Shown: piece after piece, positions 29,999 through 38,991 of the stretch | Layout: the number at the start of each line of letters is the position of its first letter | Numbering within the stretch: the stretch's first letter is position 1 | From: Pseudoxanthomonas sp. z9 | GTDB lineage: Bacteria > Pseudomonadota > Gammaproteobacteria > Xanthomonadales > Xanthomonadaceae | DNA length: 64,000 bases | Direction: 5' to 3' | Assembly (NCBI RefSeq): GCF_006542425.1 | Contig: NZ_VFID01000007.1 | Span: forward strand, 1 to 64,000 | The notes under the pieces: model-generated | Databases searched by the model: none | Seen by the model: only the letters and a program-made list of their open reading frames with translations | What the model was told of the DNA's origin: nothing | Program-made: the position numbers and the translations under genes

Positions 29999-30670
29999 AT
30001 GACCGCCGAACACTCCCACCCGCGCGCCGCGCACATCCGTGACGAGATCGCCAGCGCCCTGACCCATGGCCTGGGCGCGATGGCCGCCCTGGCCGGCGGC
30101 GCCGTGCTGATCACCCTGGCAGCCATCTACGGTGACGGATGGCAACTCGGTGCGTCGATCGTGTTCGGCGTGACCCTGCTGCTGCTGTACACGGCTTCCA
30201 CGCTTTACCACGCCATCCAGCACCCGATCGCCAAGGGCCGCCTGAAGGTGTTCGACCACTGCGCGATCTATCTGCTGATCGCCGGCACCTACACGCCGTT
30301 CACCCTCATCGGCCTGCGCGGTCCCTGGGGCTGGAGCCTGTTCGCGGCGATCTGGACGCTGGCGGTGGGCGGGGTGATCTTCAAGCTGTTCTACACCGGT
30401 CGCTTCAAGCTGCTGTCCACCCTGATCTACATCGCGATGGGCTGGCTGGTGATAGTGGCCATCAAGCCGATGCTGACCTCGCTCGATGCCTGGACCCTGG
30501 GCTGGCTGCTGGCCGGCGGACTCTTCTACACGCTCGGCACCTATTTCTATCATCGCGAGTCGATCCGCTATTCGCACGCGATCTGGCACCTGTTCGTGAT
30601 CGCCGGCAGCGTCTGCCACTACATCGCGGTCACCGAACAGGTCCTGCGCCCGCGCCTGGCGGGCGGCTGA
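29999..30670 (+). CDS. Hemolysin III / TrhA-family membrane protein
   Basis: A 223-residue membrane protein with seven predicted helices, belonging to the PAQR-like hemolysin III superfamily. Conserved features are EIASALTHGLGA in helix 1, STLYHAI, KVFDHCAIYLLIAGTYTPF and SHAIWHLFVIAGSVCHY. These carry the Asp and His residues thought to bind a metal. Bacterial members affect membrane fluidity or lipid homeostasis; direct haemolysis is not established for most. Confidence 0.92.
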   Translation: MTAEHSHPRAAHIRDEIASALTHGLGAMAALAGGAVLITLAAIYGDGWQLGASIVFGVTLLLLYTASTLYHAIQHPIAKGRLKVFDHCAIYLLIAGTYTPFTLIGLRGPWGWSLFAAIWTLAVGGVIFKLFYTGRFKLLSTLIYIAMGWLVIVAIKPMLTSLDAWTLGWLLAGGLFYTLGTYFYHRESIRYSHAIWHLFVIAGSVCHYIAVTEQVLRPRLAGG

Positions 30671-30756
30671 GCGCGCCGTCCCCCGGCTGAACACGCGAAA
30701 CCCGGTTTGACCCGGCTTTCGCATGGCCTGAACAACCGCGCTGGCTAAGTTGACGC

Positions 30757-32700
30757 ATGAATCGCGTCCCTGCCCGCAAGACGCCATTCCGCTGGCCCCG
30801 GCCATCGCGCCGCACGGGCATGGTCCTCGCGCTGCTGGTGGCGCTCGTGGCCGTGCTGATCGCGTTGTTCGACTGGAACTGGTTCAAGGGTCCGCTCGAA
30901 CGCCAGGTCCAGGCCCGCACCGGTCGCGAATTCCGCATCGGCGGCAATCTGGACGTGGACTTGGGACGCGTCACCACCGTACGCGGCGACGCGCTTCGCT
31001 TCGGCAACGCGGCATGGTCGCGGGAACCGACCATGGCGACGGCACGGCGCGTGGAACTGGACATCGAAATCTGGCCGCTGCTGCGGGGACAAGTCCGCAT
31101 TCCCGAGATTCGCCTGATCGAACCTGCCCTGCGCCTGGAAACCGGACCCGGTGACAAGGGCAACTGGGACTTCGGGGCCTCCGGCGAGACGGATCTGCGT
31201 TTCCATCGCCTGTGGGTTCGCGACGGACGCCTGCGCTATCTCGATGCGCCGGAAAAAACCGACATCGATATCCGGTTGAACAGCGTGGCCCCGCGGGGCA
31301 AGGAAAGCGCGCCGTCGGTGGCCATCGAGGGCGGCGGCCACTGGAGCGGCGAGTCCTTCCGGTTGCAGGGACAGGCCGCCTCGCCGCTGGCGCTGCGCGA
31401 TGCCAACCAACCCTACCGCATCGACCTGCGCGCGCAGGCCGGCGCCACCCGCGCCCATGCGCGTGGCAACCTGCTGGATCCGCTGCGCCTGCGTGGCTTC
31501 GATCTGAAGCTGCAGCTGGCTGGCCGCGACATGCAGGATCTGTATCCGCTGCTCGGCATCGCCATCCCCCCCACGCCCCCGTACCGGTTGGACGGGCGTT
31601 TCACCCGCGATGGCGATACCTGGCGCTACGACGGCTTCACCGGCCAGGTCGGCGACAGCGATCTTGGCGGTTCGGCCAGCGTGACGGTCGGCCGCGTGCG
31701 TCCATTGCTGAAGGCGGACCTGGTCTCGCGACGCCTCGACTTCGACGATCTGGCGGGCTTCGTGGGTGCGGCGCCGCAAACCGGTGGCACGGAAACCAGC
31801 AACGCCGAACAGAAGGCCGAAGCGGCCGAGCAGCGCGCGGATGCGCGCGTGCTGCCCGATACGCCCTATCAGTTGGCCAAGCTGCGCGCGATGGATGCGG
31901 ACGTGCGCTGGAAGGCACACCGCATCAACGCGCCGAAACTGCCTCTGGACGACATGGACGCGCACCTGCGCCTGGACGGCGGCCTGCTGCACCTGGATCC
32001 GCTCAACTTCGGCGTCGCCGAAGGCGACATCCGCTCGAACATCCGCATGGATGCTCGCACCGACACCATCCGTACCCGCGCCGACATCTCGCTGCGCCGG
32101 CTGAACCTGGCGCGGTTGTTCCCGGATGCCGAGATCACCCGCACGGCCATCGGCCGCATCGGCGGCGATGTCGCCATTACCGGCACCGGCAACTCGGTCG
32201 CGCGCATCCTCGGCAGCGCCGACGGCGACATCGCGATCGGCATGGGCCAGGGTCGAATCAGCAACCTGCTGATGGAACTCGCCGGACTGGACGTCGCCGA
32301 GTCGCTCAAATTCCTGCTGACCCAGGACAAGACCGTTCCGGTGCGCTGCGCGTTCGGCGACTTCGCCGTGCAGGACGGCGTGATGCACGCGCGCACGCTG
32401 GCATTCGATACCACCGACACGCTGATCGTCGGCAAGGGCGACATCAGCCTGAAGGAGGAAACCCTGGATCTGGAACTGCGGCCGCGGCCGAAGGATCGCA
32501 GCATCCTGGCCCTGCGTTCGCCGCTGGTGGTCGGCGGAACCTTCCGGGATCCCTCGTTCCGCCCCGACCTCAAGCGCCTGGGGCTGCGTGGCGCGACCGC
32601 GCTGGCGCTGGGCAGCATCGCGCCGCCGGCCGCACTGCTGGCCACCCTGGAACTGGGTCCGGGCAAGGACGCCGGCTGCGGCGGCCAATACGCGCGTTGA
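30757..32700 (+). CDS. AsmA-family envelope protein
   Basis: A 647-residue protein with one N-terminal membrane anchor (residues about 25-43). A long mostly beta-strand periplasmic region follows. AsmA signatures include LERQVQARTGREFRIGGNL near the start, DGRFTRDGDTWRYDGFTG, and a C-terminal block with VRCAFGDFAVQDGVM and TDTLIVGKGDISLKEETLDL. Family members bridge inner and outer membranes and transport phospholipids. It is an apparently single transcription unit. Confidence 0.92.
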   Translation: MNRVPARKTPFRWPRPSRRTGMVLALLVALVAVLIALFDWNWFKGPLERQVQARTGREFRIGGNLDVDLGRVTTVRGDALRFGNAAWSREPTMATARRVELDIEIWPLLRGQVRIPEIRLIEPALRLETGPGDKGNWDFGASGETDLRFHRLWVRDGRLRYLDAPEKTDIDIRLNSVAPRGKESAPSVAIEGGGHWSGESFRLQGQAASPLALRDANQPYRIDLRAQAGATRAHARGNLLDPLRLRGFDLKLQLAGRDMQDLYPLLGIAIPPTPPYRLDGRFTRDGDTWRYDGFTGQVGDSDLGGSASVTVGRVRPLLKADLVSRRLDFDDLAGFVGAAPQTGGTETSNAEQKAEAAEQRADARVLPDTPYQLAKLRAMDADVRWKAHRINAPKLPLDDMDAHLRLDGGLLHLDPLNFGVAEGDIRSNIRMDARTDTIRTRADISLRRLNLARLFPDAEITRTAIGRIGGDVAITGTGNSVARILGSADGDIAIGMGQGRISNLLMELAGLDVAESLKFLLTQDKTVPVRCAFGDFAVQDGVMHARTLAFDTTDTLIVGKGDISLKEETLDLELRPRPKDRSILALRSPLVVGGTFRDPSFRPDLKRLGLRGATALALGSIAPPAALLATLELGPGKDAGCGGQYAR

Positions 32701-32716
32701 AGCACGCGCGTTGAGG

Positions 32717-33145
32717 TCAACTGGCGATATAGCGCTGCAGCTGGTCCAGTTCCAGTTGCTGGTCCTCGATCACCGCCTTGACCAGATCGCCGATCGAGAT
32801 CACGCCGGCCACGCGATCGCCTTCCAGCACCGGCAGGTGGCGGATGCGGTGTTCGGTGACGATCTGCATGCAGCGATCGACCGTGTCGTCCGGGCCGACG
32901 GTGATCACCCGCCCGGTCATGATGTCGCGCACCGGCGTGTTGGCCGAGGAACGTCCCTGCAGCACCACCTTGCGTGCGTAGTCACGCTCGGAAACGATGC
33001 CGCACAACCTGGCCCCCTGCATGGCCAATACCGCGCCCACGCTTTTCTGCGCCATCAGCTTGATGGCATCGAGTACCGAATCGTCCGGGGAAACCGCGAA
33101 AACCTCAGGGCTCTTGGCCCCCAACAGCTGGCGAACCGTGCGCAT
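32717..33145 (-). CDS. Two-CBS-domain protein
   Basis: A 142-residue cytoplasmic protein made of two CBS motifs (residues about 8-65 and 75-130), including SVGAVLAMQGARLCGIVSERDYARK and HRIRHLPVLEGDRVAGVISIGD. CBS pairs bind adenosine nucleotides; stand-alone versions have no assigned substrate. The ATG at 33145 is chosen because the domain begins at once. Its first 41 bases overlap the 3' end of the glycosyltransferase gene, in another frame. Confidence 0.9.
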   Translation of the reverse strand: MRTVRQLLGAKSPEVFAVSPDDSVLDAIKLMAQKSVGAVLAMQGARLCGIVSERDYARKVVLQGRSSANTPVRDIMTGRVITVGPDDTVDRCMQIVTEHRIRHLPVLEGDRVAGVISIGDLVKAVIEDQQLELDQLQRYIAS

Positions 33146-34130
33146 GACTGCCTCCATCGGATGGTCGAGAGGGCTGGCCCAAGGATACTCCTGCGGCGCC
33201 GGGTTGCCATACATCGACCAGGTACAGCGGACGCTGCTTGGACTCCTCGTAGAGCCGGCCCAGGTACTCGCCGATGATGCCCAGCGCGACCAGTTGCACG
33301 CCGCCCAGGAACAGGATGACCGCCATCATCGTTGGCCAGCCAGCCACCGGGTCCCCCCACAACATCGCCTTGACCACCACCCACAGCGCGGCCAGGAACG
33401 CCAGCAGCGCGGTCAACACACCCAGGTAGGTCGCCGCCCGCAGGGGCGCGGTGGAGAAGCTGGTGATGCCCTCCAGGGCGAAGTTCCACAGCTTCCAGAA
33501 ACCGAAGTTGGTGTCGCCCGCCAACCGCGGCTCGCGCCGGTAGGCGATGGCGGTCTGGCGGTAGCCCACCCAGCCGAACAAGCCCTTCATGAAGCGATGG
33601 CGCTCGCGCAGCCCGCGCAATGCCTCCAGCGCGCGCGGCGACAGCAGGCGGAAATCACCGGTGTCGGCCGGGATGGGTGTCTTGGAGAGACGGCCGATGA
33701 CGCGGTAGAACAGATGTGCCGTCAAGCGTTTGGGCCAGCTTTCCCCTTCGCGGGCGATGCGGGTGCCGTGCACGTTGTCATAACCCTGCTGCCACACTTC
33801 CACGAAACGAGGAATCAGTTCCGGTGGATCCTGCCCGTCGGCATCGAGAATGACGGCAGCACCTTTGACCACCTGATCCAGTCCAGCCGTAAGTGCCGCC
33901 TCCTTGCCGAAGTTGCGCGAGAGCCGTAACAGCGACACTCGCCCATCCTCGGTCGCCAGGCGCTGCATGACCTTCCATGTGTCATCCGTGCTGCCGTCAT
34001 CGATATAGAGAACACGCCCTTGGACGGTGGCGATCCCGTCGAGCGTTGCAGTAATGCGGGGATGCAGCCGCGGCAACGCCTCGGCCTCGTTACGTGCCGC
34101 AATCACCACGGTCAGCAGTTCATTGCTCAT
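33105..34130 (-). CDS. Family 2 glycosyltransferase, polyprenyl-phosphate type
   Basis: A 341-residue protein with a GT2 domain and two C-terminal membrane segments. Key motifs are VLYIDDGSTDDTWKV, LRLSRNFGKEAALTAGLD and ILDADGQDPPELIP. The family transfers a sugar to undecaprenyl phosphate, as in GtrB/ArnC-like proteins. The ATG at 34130 is preferred over an in-frame TTG nine bases earlier, and sits 5 bases after the mtgA stop. The last 25 or so residues are Gly/Ser/His-rich, unlike the family, and overlap the CBS gene start. Confidence 0.9.
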   Translation of the reverse strand: MSNELLTVVIAARNEAEALPRLHPRITATLDGIATVQGRVLYIDDGSTDDTWKVMQRLATEDGRVSLLRLSRNFGKEAALTAGLDQVVKGAAVILDADGQDPPELIPRFVEVWQQGYDNVHGTRIAREGESWPKRLTAHLFYRVIGRLSKTPIPADTGDFRLLSPRALEALRGLRERHRFMKGLFGWVGYRQTAIAYRREPRLAGDTNFGFWKLWNFALEGITSFSTAPLRAATYLGVLTALLAFLAALWVVVKAMLWGDPVAGWPTMMAVILFLGGVQLVALGIIGEYLGRLYEESKQRPLYLVDVWQPGAAGVSLGQPSRPSDGGSHAHGSPAVGGQEP

Positions 34131-34135
34131 GCCAC

Positions 34136-34927
34136 TCAATCCAATTGCTCAAGATAGGCCACCCCGCCGATTTGCCTCACCTGACGCTGGATCCAGTTGG
34201 CACGGCGCTGCACATAAGGGCCCGGATTGCGCGCGCTGTAACGACGTGGTGCCGGCAGCACCGCCGCCAGCCGCGCGCTCTCGGCCGGCGATAGTCGTAA
34301 CGCATCCTTGCTCCAATAGCGTCGGGCGGCTGCCTGGGCGCCATAGACACCATCACCGAACTCGGCGATGTTCACGTGCATTTCCAGAATACGCGACTTG
34401 GGCCAGAAGGTCTCGATCAGCAGGGTGTACCAGACCTCGAATACCTTGCGTATCCAGCGCGAAGGCCGGCTGCTGCCCTGCCACAGGAACAGGTTCTTGG
34501 CGACCTGCTGGCTGAGGGTGCTGGCGCCGCGCAGCCGGCGTCCCTTGGCATTGCTCGCGCGGGCCTTCTCGATGGCCTTGAAATCGAAACCATTGTGCCC
34601 GGCGAAGTTCTGATCCTCGGCCGCCACCACCGACAGCGGCAGGCTCGGCGCAATCCGGTCCAGATCCCGCCAGGCGTGCTGGATGCGGAAACCCCAGTCG
34701 CCTTCGGTCCATGCCTCGAACTGGCGGGCCACCATGAAGGCCGACAGCGGCGGATCGACGAAGCGCAGGACCACGACCTGCAGGATGCTCGCCGCCGCGA
34801 ACAGGAACGGCAGCGCCAACAGCCATCGGCCCCAACGGCGGCGGCGGGTCGGTTTCCCGCCCGCTTCCTGGCCCGCCGTCTTGAGGAAGGCCGGATTCGC
34901 CCCCATCGTCACACCATCCTTCGCCAT
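34136..34927 (-). CDS. mtgA: Monofunctional peptidoglycan transglycosylase
   Basis: A 263-residue inner-membrane enzyme polymerising lipid II into glycan strands, without a transpeptidase domain. A membrane anchor lies around residues 34-54. GT51 motifs are [17 protein letters not shown] (with the catalytic Glu), [17 protein letters not shown] and [15 protein letters not shown]. It sits just upstream of the glycosyltransferase and is probably co-transcribed. The ATG at 34927 is used; an ATG at 34906 would also be acceptable. Confidence 0.94.
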   Translation of the reverse strand: MAKDGVTMGANPAFLKTAGQEAGGKPTRRRRWGRWLLALPFLFAAASILQVVVLRFVDPPLSAFMVARQFEAWTEGDWGFRIQHAWRDLDRIAPSLPLSVVAAEDQNFAGHNGFDFKAIEKARASNAKGRRLRGASTLSQQVAKNLFLWQGSSRPSRWIRKVFEVWYTLLIETFWPKSRILEMHVNIAEFGDGVYGAQAAARRYWSKDALRLSPAESARLAAVLPAPRRYSARNPGPYVQRRANWIQRQVRQIGGVAYLEQLD

Positions 34928-34980
34928 CGCAATGCCGCATTATGCCGATGCGGCCGGTTTTCCCGCATCCCGGAGCCCTC

Positions 34981-35877
34981 GTGAACCCCAGCCCCGACAA
35001 CGACACCCAGATCCGTTTCCTGCTGCCCAAGGCCGGCGTGCGCGGCGTGACCGTGCACCTTGATCAGTCGTGGCGCGAACTGCTTTCGCACCAAGCCTAT
35101 CCGCCCGCCGCCGCGGCGCTGCTGGGCGAAGCCAGCGCGGCGGCGGTGCTGTTCACCGGACACACCAAGGTGGATGGCCGCCTCTCCATCCAGCTACGCA
35201 GCCGCGCGGCGTTGCGCACGCTGTTCGCCGAATGCACCGCGGCGGGCACGCTGCGCGGCATCGCCCAACTCGAGGACGGCCACGACGCCCCGCGCGATCT
35301 GCGCGCCCTCGGCGAAGATGCCCTGTTGGCCATCACCATCGAGAATCCGGGCCTGGATCCGCGCGAGCCGCAGCGCTACCAGAGCCTGGTGTCGCTAGAT
35401 GCCGAATCGCTGGCCGAGGCCTTCGAGGACTACTTCCGCCAGTCGGAGCAGTTGCCGACCCGCCTATTGCTGGCCAGCGACGGTGAACGCGCCGCCGGCC
35501 TGATGCTGCAGAAGCTGCCCGGCGACGAGGGCGACGCCGACGGCTGGCACCGGGTCGGCGCGCTGTTCGACACCCTGTCCGAGGACGAACTGCTGGCCAT
35601 TCCTCCTCATCAATTGATCCATCGCCTGTTCCACGAGGAGGTGCCGGAACGGATGGCCGAACGGCCGCTGCGCTTTGGCTGCTCCTGCTCCCGTGATCGG
35701 GTCGCGGCCATGTTGCAGTCGCTGGGGGAAGAAGAAGCCCACGCCGCGCTGATGGATGGAACGGCGGAAGTGCGTTGCGAATTCTGCGGCCAGAGATACC
35801 AATTTAATACCAACCAGATCGCGGAACTTTTTGCCCAACCGTCGGTCGGAATCGAGGCCCCTGCCAGGCTCCAGTAG
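34981..35877 (+). CDS. hslO: Redox-regulated chaperone Hsp33
   Basis: A 298-residue protein from a GTG at 34981, with ggag nine bases upstream. It is a zinc-dependent holdase activated by oxidative unfolding. The C-terminal zinc cysteines are present as CSCSRDR and CEFCGQRY (CxC...CxxC). The N-terminal domain includes AAVLFTGHTKVDGRLSIQL. An ATG at 34942 would add 13 residues and overlaps less conserved sequence, so the GTG is favoured. Divergent from mtgA. Confidence 0.93.
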   Translation: MNPSPDNDTQIRFLLPKAGVRGVTVHLDQSWRELLSHQAYPPAAAALLGEASAAAVLFTGHTKVDGRLSIQLRSRAALRTLFAECTAAGTLRGIAQLEDGHDAPRDLRALGEDALLAITIENPGLDPREPQRYQSLVSLDAESLAEAFEDYFRQSEQLPTRLLLASDGERAAGLMLQKLPGDEGDADGWHRVGALFDTLSEDELLAIPPHQLIHRLFHEEVPERMAERPLRFGCSCSRDRVAAMLQSLGEEEAHAALMDGTAEVRCEFCGQRYQFNTNQIAELFAQPSVGIEAPARLQ

Positions 35878-35910
35878 CGTTATTTTGGGGACCAGACGGG
35901 TCTTGGGGAC

Positions 35911-35963
35911 TTGTTAAAGAAACATAAACGGCATAGCATCAGTTCCCCTTCGGGAGGGGAACT
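35911..35963 (+). promoter_or_regulatory. Candidate promoter and 5' hairpin of the exported-protein gene
   Basis: TTGTTA (35911-35916) and TAGCAT (35934-35939) are 17 bases apart. Directly downstream is a perfect 9-bp hairpin agttcccct/aggggaact (35941-35963) with loop tcggg. It would form at the very 5' end of the mRNA for the gene starting at 35995. Such hairpins can stabilise transcripts. Confidence 0.5.
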
Positions 35964-35994
35964 CCGTGTCAACGATCGGGGTCTGAAGCGAGCC

Positions 35995-36861
35995 ATGAAA
36001 CTGCGTCATCTGCGACTACCGTTAGCCGTTCTGCTCGCCCTTGGCGTGGCAACGGGCGCGGCTGCGCAGAGCCAGCAGAAAAAGTCCGAGCGCGCCGCGC
36101 CGACCGCACTCCCCATCCTGAACAATGCCAACGGCAAGGTCGAAGCCGTGCTGCTGCTCGAACCCACCGGTGAAGCCTCCGCGGGCGCGCGCTGGCGCTT
36201 CGGCAGCAATACGCTGAGCGCGGCCTTCGGCCTGGAAGCCGGCGATTCGCTGGGCCTGGTCTGCAACCGGCAGAGCGGCATCGTCGGCAACATCGGCAGC
36301 CTGGCCAGCCACTGCATGCTGGCGGCCCTGGACAGCGATGAAGCCAACGGCCAGCGCATCAGCGCAGGCGCGACCCTCAGCCGTCCCGGCGGCCGTCTCG
36401 GCCTGTCGGCCGGCACCGGTCGCGACACCCTCCCCGTCTGGCTATCTGGCGGCAAGGTCTCCGGCGGACGCGTCGAACAGAACGATCTGGCGGTGTTCGG
36501 CGAGAAGAACATCGGCCGCGAGGGCTTCGTCTCCATCGGCGGCGCGGTCGCCCGCGCCCGCCTGGTGCCGGCGTCGGATCTGCCGGCGATCGCCGATCAC
36601 TGGAACAGCAAGACCTTCACGGTGGGCGGCGGCTATGGCCCCTTCAGCGCCAACATCATCGGTCGCGTCGTCGATGTGCCGGGCCAGCCGGGCAAATGGG
36701 AAGGCCTGGGCCTGGGCTTCACCTGGCGCACGCCGTGGAGCGGCCAGCTGACCGTGGGCGCCGAGAACGTCATCAGCCGCGGCAAGAATCCGTTCTCGCT
36801 GAGCAATGACAAGGCTGACGAAGGCACGGTGCCCTACGTGCGTTACGAGCAGGATCTCTGA
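35995..36861 (+). CDS. Exported protein of unknown function, probably outer-membrane or beta-rich
   Basis: A 288-residue protein with a signal peptide (cleavage near GAAAQ). The mature part is Gly- and Ser-rich with alternating polar and hydrophobic residues, which suggests many beta strands. It ends with VPYVRYEQDL. Pieces such as WEGLGLGFTWRTPWSGQLTVGAENV resemble the strands of a small barrel, but no family was recognised. The ATG at 35995 is the one directly before the signal peptide. A terminator at 36912-36936 follows. Confidence 0.75.
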   Translation: MKLRHLRLPLAVLLALGVATGAAAQSQQKKSERAAPTALPILNNANGKVEAVLLLEPTGEASAGARWRFGSNTLSAAFGLEAGDSLGLVCNRQSGIVGNIGSLASHCMLAALDSDEANGQRISAGATLSRPGGRLGLSAGTGRDTLPVWLSGGKVSGGRVEQNDLAVFGEKNIGREGFVSIGGAVARARLVPASDLPAIADHWNSKTFTVGGGYGPFSANIIGRVVDVPGQPGKWEGLGLGFTWRTPWSGQLTVGAENVISRGKNPFSLSNDKADEGTVPYVRYEQDL

Positions 36862-36911
36862 TTCGCCGGCGGCTCCCCGGACGGTTCCGCGCCACAAAAC
36901 CCGGATACAGG

Positions 36912-36936
36912 AAAGGCCGCGATTTCCGCGGCCTTT
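36912..36936. terminator. Bidirectional terminator
   Basis: The stem aaaggccgcg / cgcggccttt (36912-36936) has a short loop. It lies between two convergent genes, so it probably ends both transcripts. Confidence 0.8.
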
Positions 36937-36960
36937 CTGCTTTCCGGATACCGATGCGCC

Positions 36961-37857
36961 TTACTCGAAGCGGAGCTCCGCATTGCCGGAGAAGGTCTCC
37001 AGGCTGATGTCGCCGTCGCCGCTGCCGTAACGGGTCTGGAAACTGGCACCCGGCCCGACGCCACGCTCGACTTTCACCCCCGGCGCGCGGAGATCGCCAC
37101 TGAAGGTCTCACCCCGGACGGAGGCCGAAAGGTTCTTCGGCACGATCAGCAGCACGTTGCCGCTGACGGTCTCCATGTGGAACTCCGCCTTGGGCGCCAC
37201 GCCAGTGCTGACCCGGAGGTCGCCGCTGACCGTATTGGCCTTGAACTCGCGCAGGCGCTCGTCCCTGACGGCGACATTGACGTTGCCGGAGACGCTCTCG
37301 ACGGTGACCTCGCCATTCAGGCGTCCATTGAGGGTCAGGCTGCCGCTCACGGTCTGGGCATCGACTTCGGCACTGTTGAGGGTCAAGCGAACGTCGCCGC
37401 TGACCGAACTGATGTCGGCGCTACGCGGCGCGCCGATCGCCACCACCTGGCCGCTGACTGATTCTATCGACAGCGAACCCGCCGCCACGCCCTCGACGTC
37501 GACGTCCGCCGACACCGAGTCGATTTCGAGGTCCGCGCGCAGCGGCACCATGAGTTGCAGATCGGTCGGCTCGCTGCGGCGTTCCCCCCAGCCACCGCCA
37601 TTCGGATACTCGACGGAGACATTCAGGTGTTCGCCACCGCCATCGATCTCGAGCTTTTCGACCCCGGCTCCCAACGTACCGGTGATCTTGACCTCGGGCC
37701 GGTCCCAGGTGCGGACCTGGATGCGGCCCTTGAGGTTGCTGACGTCCACGCGTCCGCGCGGATCCAGCGGACGGCTCTCGTTGATGGGCGTCCCGGCCAG
37801 TGCCGGACACGCCATGACCAGCGACAGCAGCAGCACGGAAGTTCTGAACGTGTACAT
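36961..37857 (-). CDS. Exported DUF4097-type beta-repeat protein
   Basis: A 298-residue protein with a signal peptide (cleavage near ALAG). The rest is a run of short repeats spaced about 20 residues, each with a (S/T)VSG(D/N/Q) core: ESVSGQV, SSVSGDV, QTVSGSL, ESVSGNV, NTVSGDL, ETVSGNV, ETFSGDL. This is typical of DUF4097, a right-handed beta-helix of unknown role. It lies 14 bases after the anti-sigma gene on the same strand, so it is likely in the same operon and may be part of its envelope-stress response. Confidence 0.9.
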   Translation of the reverse strand: MYTFRTSVLLLSLVMACPALAGTPINESRPLDPRGRVDVSNLKGRIQVRTWDRPEVKITGTLGAGVEKLEIDGGGEHLNVSVEYPNGGGWGERRSEPTDLQLMVPLRADLEIDSVSADVDVEGVAAGSLSIESVSGQVVAIGAPRSADISSVSGDVRLTLNSAEVDAQTVSGSLTLNGRLNGEVTVESVSGNVNVAVRDERLREFKANTVSGDLRVSTGVAPKAEFHMETVSGNVLLIVPKNLSASVRGETFSGDLRAPGVKVERGVGPGASFQTRYGSGDGDISLETFSGNAELRFE

Positions 37858-37871
37858 GGAAGGCTCCTTGG

Positions 37872-38372
37872 TCAACTCATCATGGCGCGCTGGGTCAACG
37901 CCAGGCGCTTGGCATAGGTGCGGCGCAACTGCTCGAGCAGGAAGCGCGTATTGGGTGCGCGATCCAGCGCGGCGAGGATCTCCTCGGCGCTGCGATCGAG
38001 TTCCCGCAGGGCGCCTCCCAGCTCCGGATGGGCCTCGGCGCCCTGGATCTGCGCCAGTGCTCCCTGGTAGTCGCGGGTCAGTTGCACCGCTTCCTGCCGG
38101 ATCAGGGGTTCCTGGGGCGGCGTCAGGTGCGTGGCCTGCCACAGGAACCCGACCGTCAGCAGCACGGAGGCCGCCATCGCCCAGGGCACCAGCCGACGCG
38201 GCCCGCCGCGCGTGCGGATCGTGTCCGCGTCCGGCGATGCCGGCGCGGCCTCGGCCGGCTGCGGCAGTTCCGCGATCCGGGCGGCGATCCCCGGCCACAG
38301 GTCACGGGTGGGGGGGATGTCCTGGCGCAGCCCTTTCAGCTGCCAGCGCAGGCGGTCGTTTTCTTCGTTCAT
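37872..38372 (-). CDS. Probable anti-sigma factor
   Basis: A 166-residue protein with a cytoplasmic N-terminus, one membrane segment around residues 63-80 (VPWAMAASVLLTVGFLW), and a periplasmic C-terminus. It overlaps the ECF sigma gene by 4 bases. That arrangement, not strong sequence similarity, supports the anti-sigma role. It lacks an obvious zinc (HxxxCxxC) motif. The C-terminal half looks helical and may sense an envelope signal. Confidence 0.8.
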   Translation of the reverse strand: MNEENDRLRWQLKGLRQDIPPTRDLWPGIAARIAELPQPAEAAPASPDADTIRTRGGPRRLVPWAMAASVLLTVGFLWQATHLTPPQEPLIRQEAVQLTRDYQGALAQIQGAEAHPELGGALRELDRSAEEILAALDRAPNTRFLLEQLRRTYAKRLALTQRAMMS

Positions 38373-38959
38373 GCTGCTACTCCCAATCTTTCGCGCAGCA
38401 GTTGCCGGGCACGATGCAACTGCGCCTTGGAACTGCCGACCGCCATGCCAAGTTCGCTGGCGATTTCCTCGTGTTTCCAGCCTTCCACGTCGTACAGCAC
38501 CAGCACCGCGCGCGCGCGGGGCGGCAGCGTTGCCACGGCCCGTTCCAGATCCAGCGAGAGCGCGGTCTGGTAGCCCGCGGAATCAGCCATGCCCAGATCG
38601 TCCAGGCGGTCGTCGTCTTCATCGAACAGCGGCTGCGACCGGCGCGAGCGCAATTCCATCAGTGCGGTATTGACCGCAAGCCGATGCAGCCAGGTGCTGA
38701 AGGCGCTCTCGAAACGGAACTTGGGCAGCGCCTGCCAGGCGCGCACGAAGGCCTCCTGGGTCAGGTCATCCGCGCGTACGCCCTGGCCACCGACCAGGCG
38801 CTGGATGACGCCGTGGATGCGGCTGGCATGCCGGCGGTAAATCGCTTCGAAGGCGTGCATGTCGCCGCCGACGGCAGCCCGGACCAGGCCATTGTCGGTC
38901 TCGGCGGCCGCCAGGGCGGTCGTGTCGGTCATCAGGTCGGTCACGGCGGCATTCAGCAT
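38369..38959 (-). CDS. ECF-family RNA polymerase sigma factor
   Basis: A 196-residue protein with sigma region 2 (AFEAIYRRHASRIHGVIQRL, DDLTQEAFVRAWQALPKFR) and region 4 (TLPPRARAVLVLYDVEGWKHEEIA, GSSKAQLHRARQLL). It lacks regions 1 and 3, as in group IV sigma factors. It is first in an operon with the anti-sigma gene and the DUF4097 gene. Autoregulation is likely, but no ECF promoter motif was recognised upstream. An ATG at 38932 is an alternative start. Confidence 0.94.
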   Translation of the reverse strand: MLNAAVTDLMTDTTALAAAETDNGLVRAAVGGDMHAFEAIYRRHASRIHGVIQRLVGGQGVRADDLTQEAFVRAWQALPKFRFESAFSTWLHRLAVNTALMELRSRRSQPLFDEDDDRLDDLGMADSAGYQTALSLDLERAVATLPPRARAVLVLYDVEGWKHEEIASELGMAVGSSKAQLHRARQLLRERLGVAA

Positions 38960-38991
38960 ATCCCTTTGGATGTGCTACCGCCGGGAAAGGT

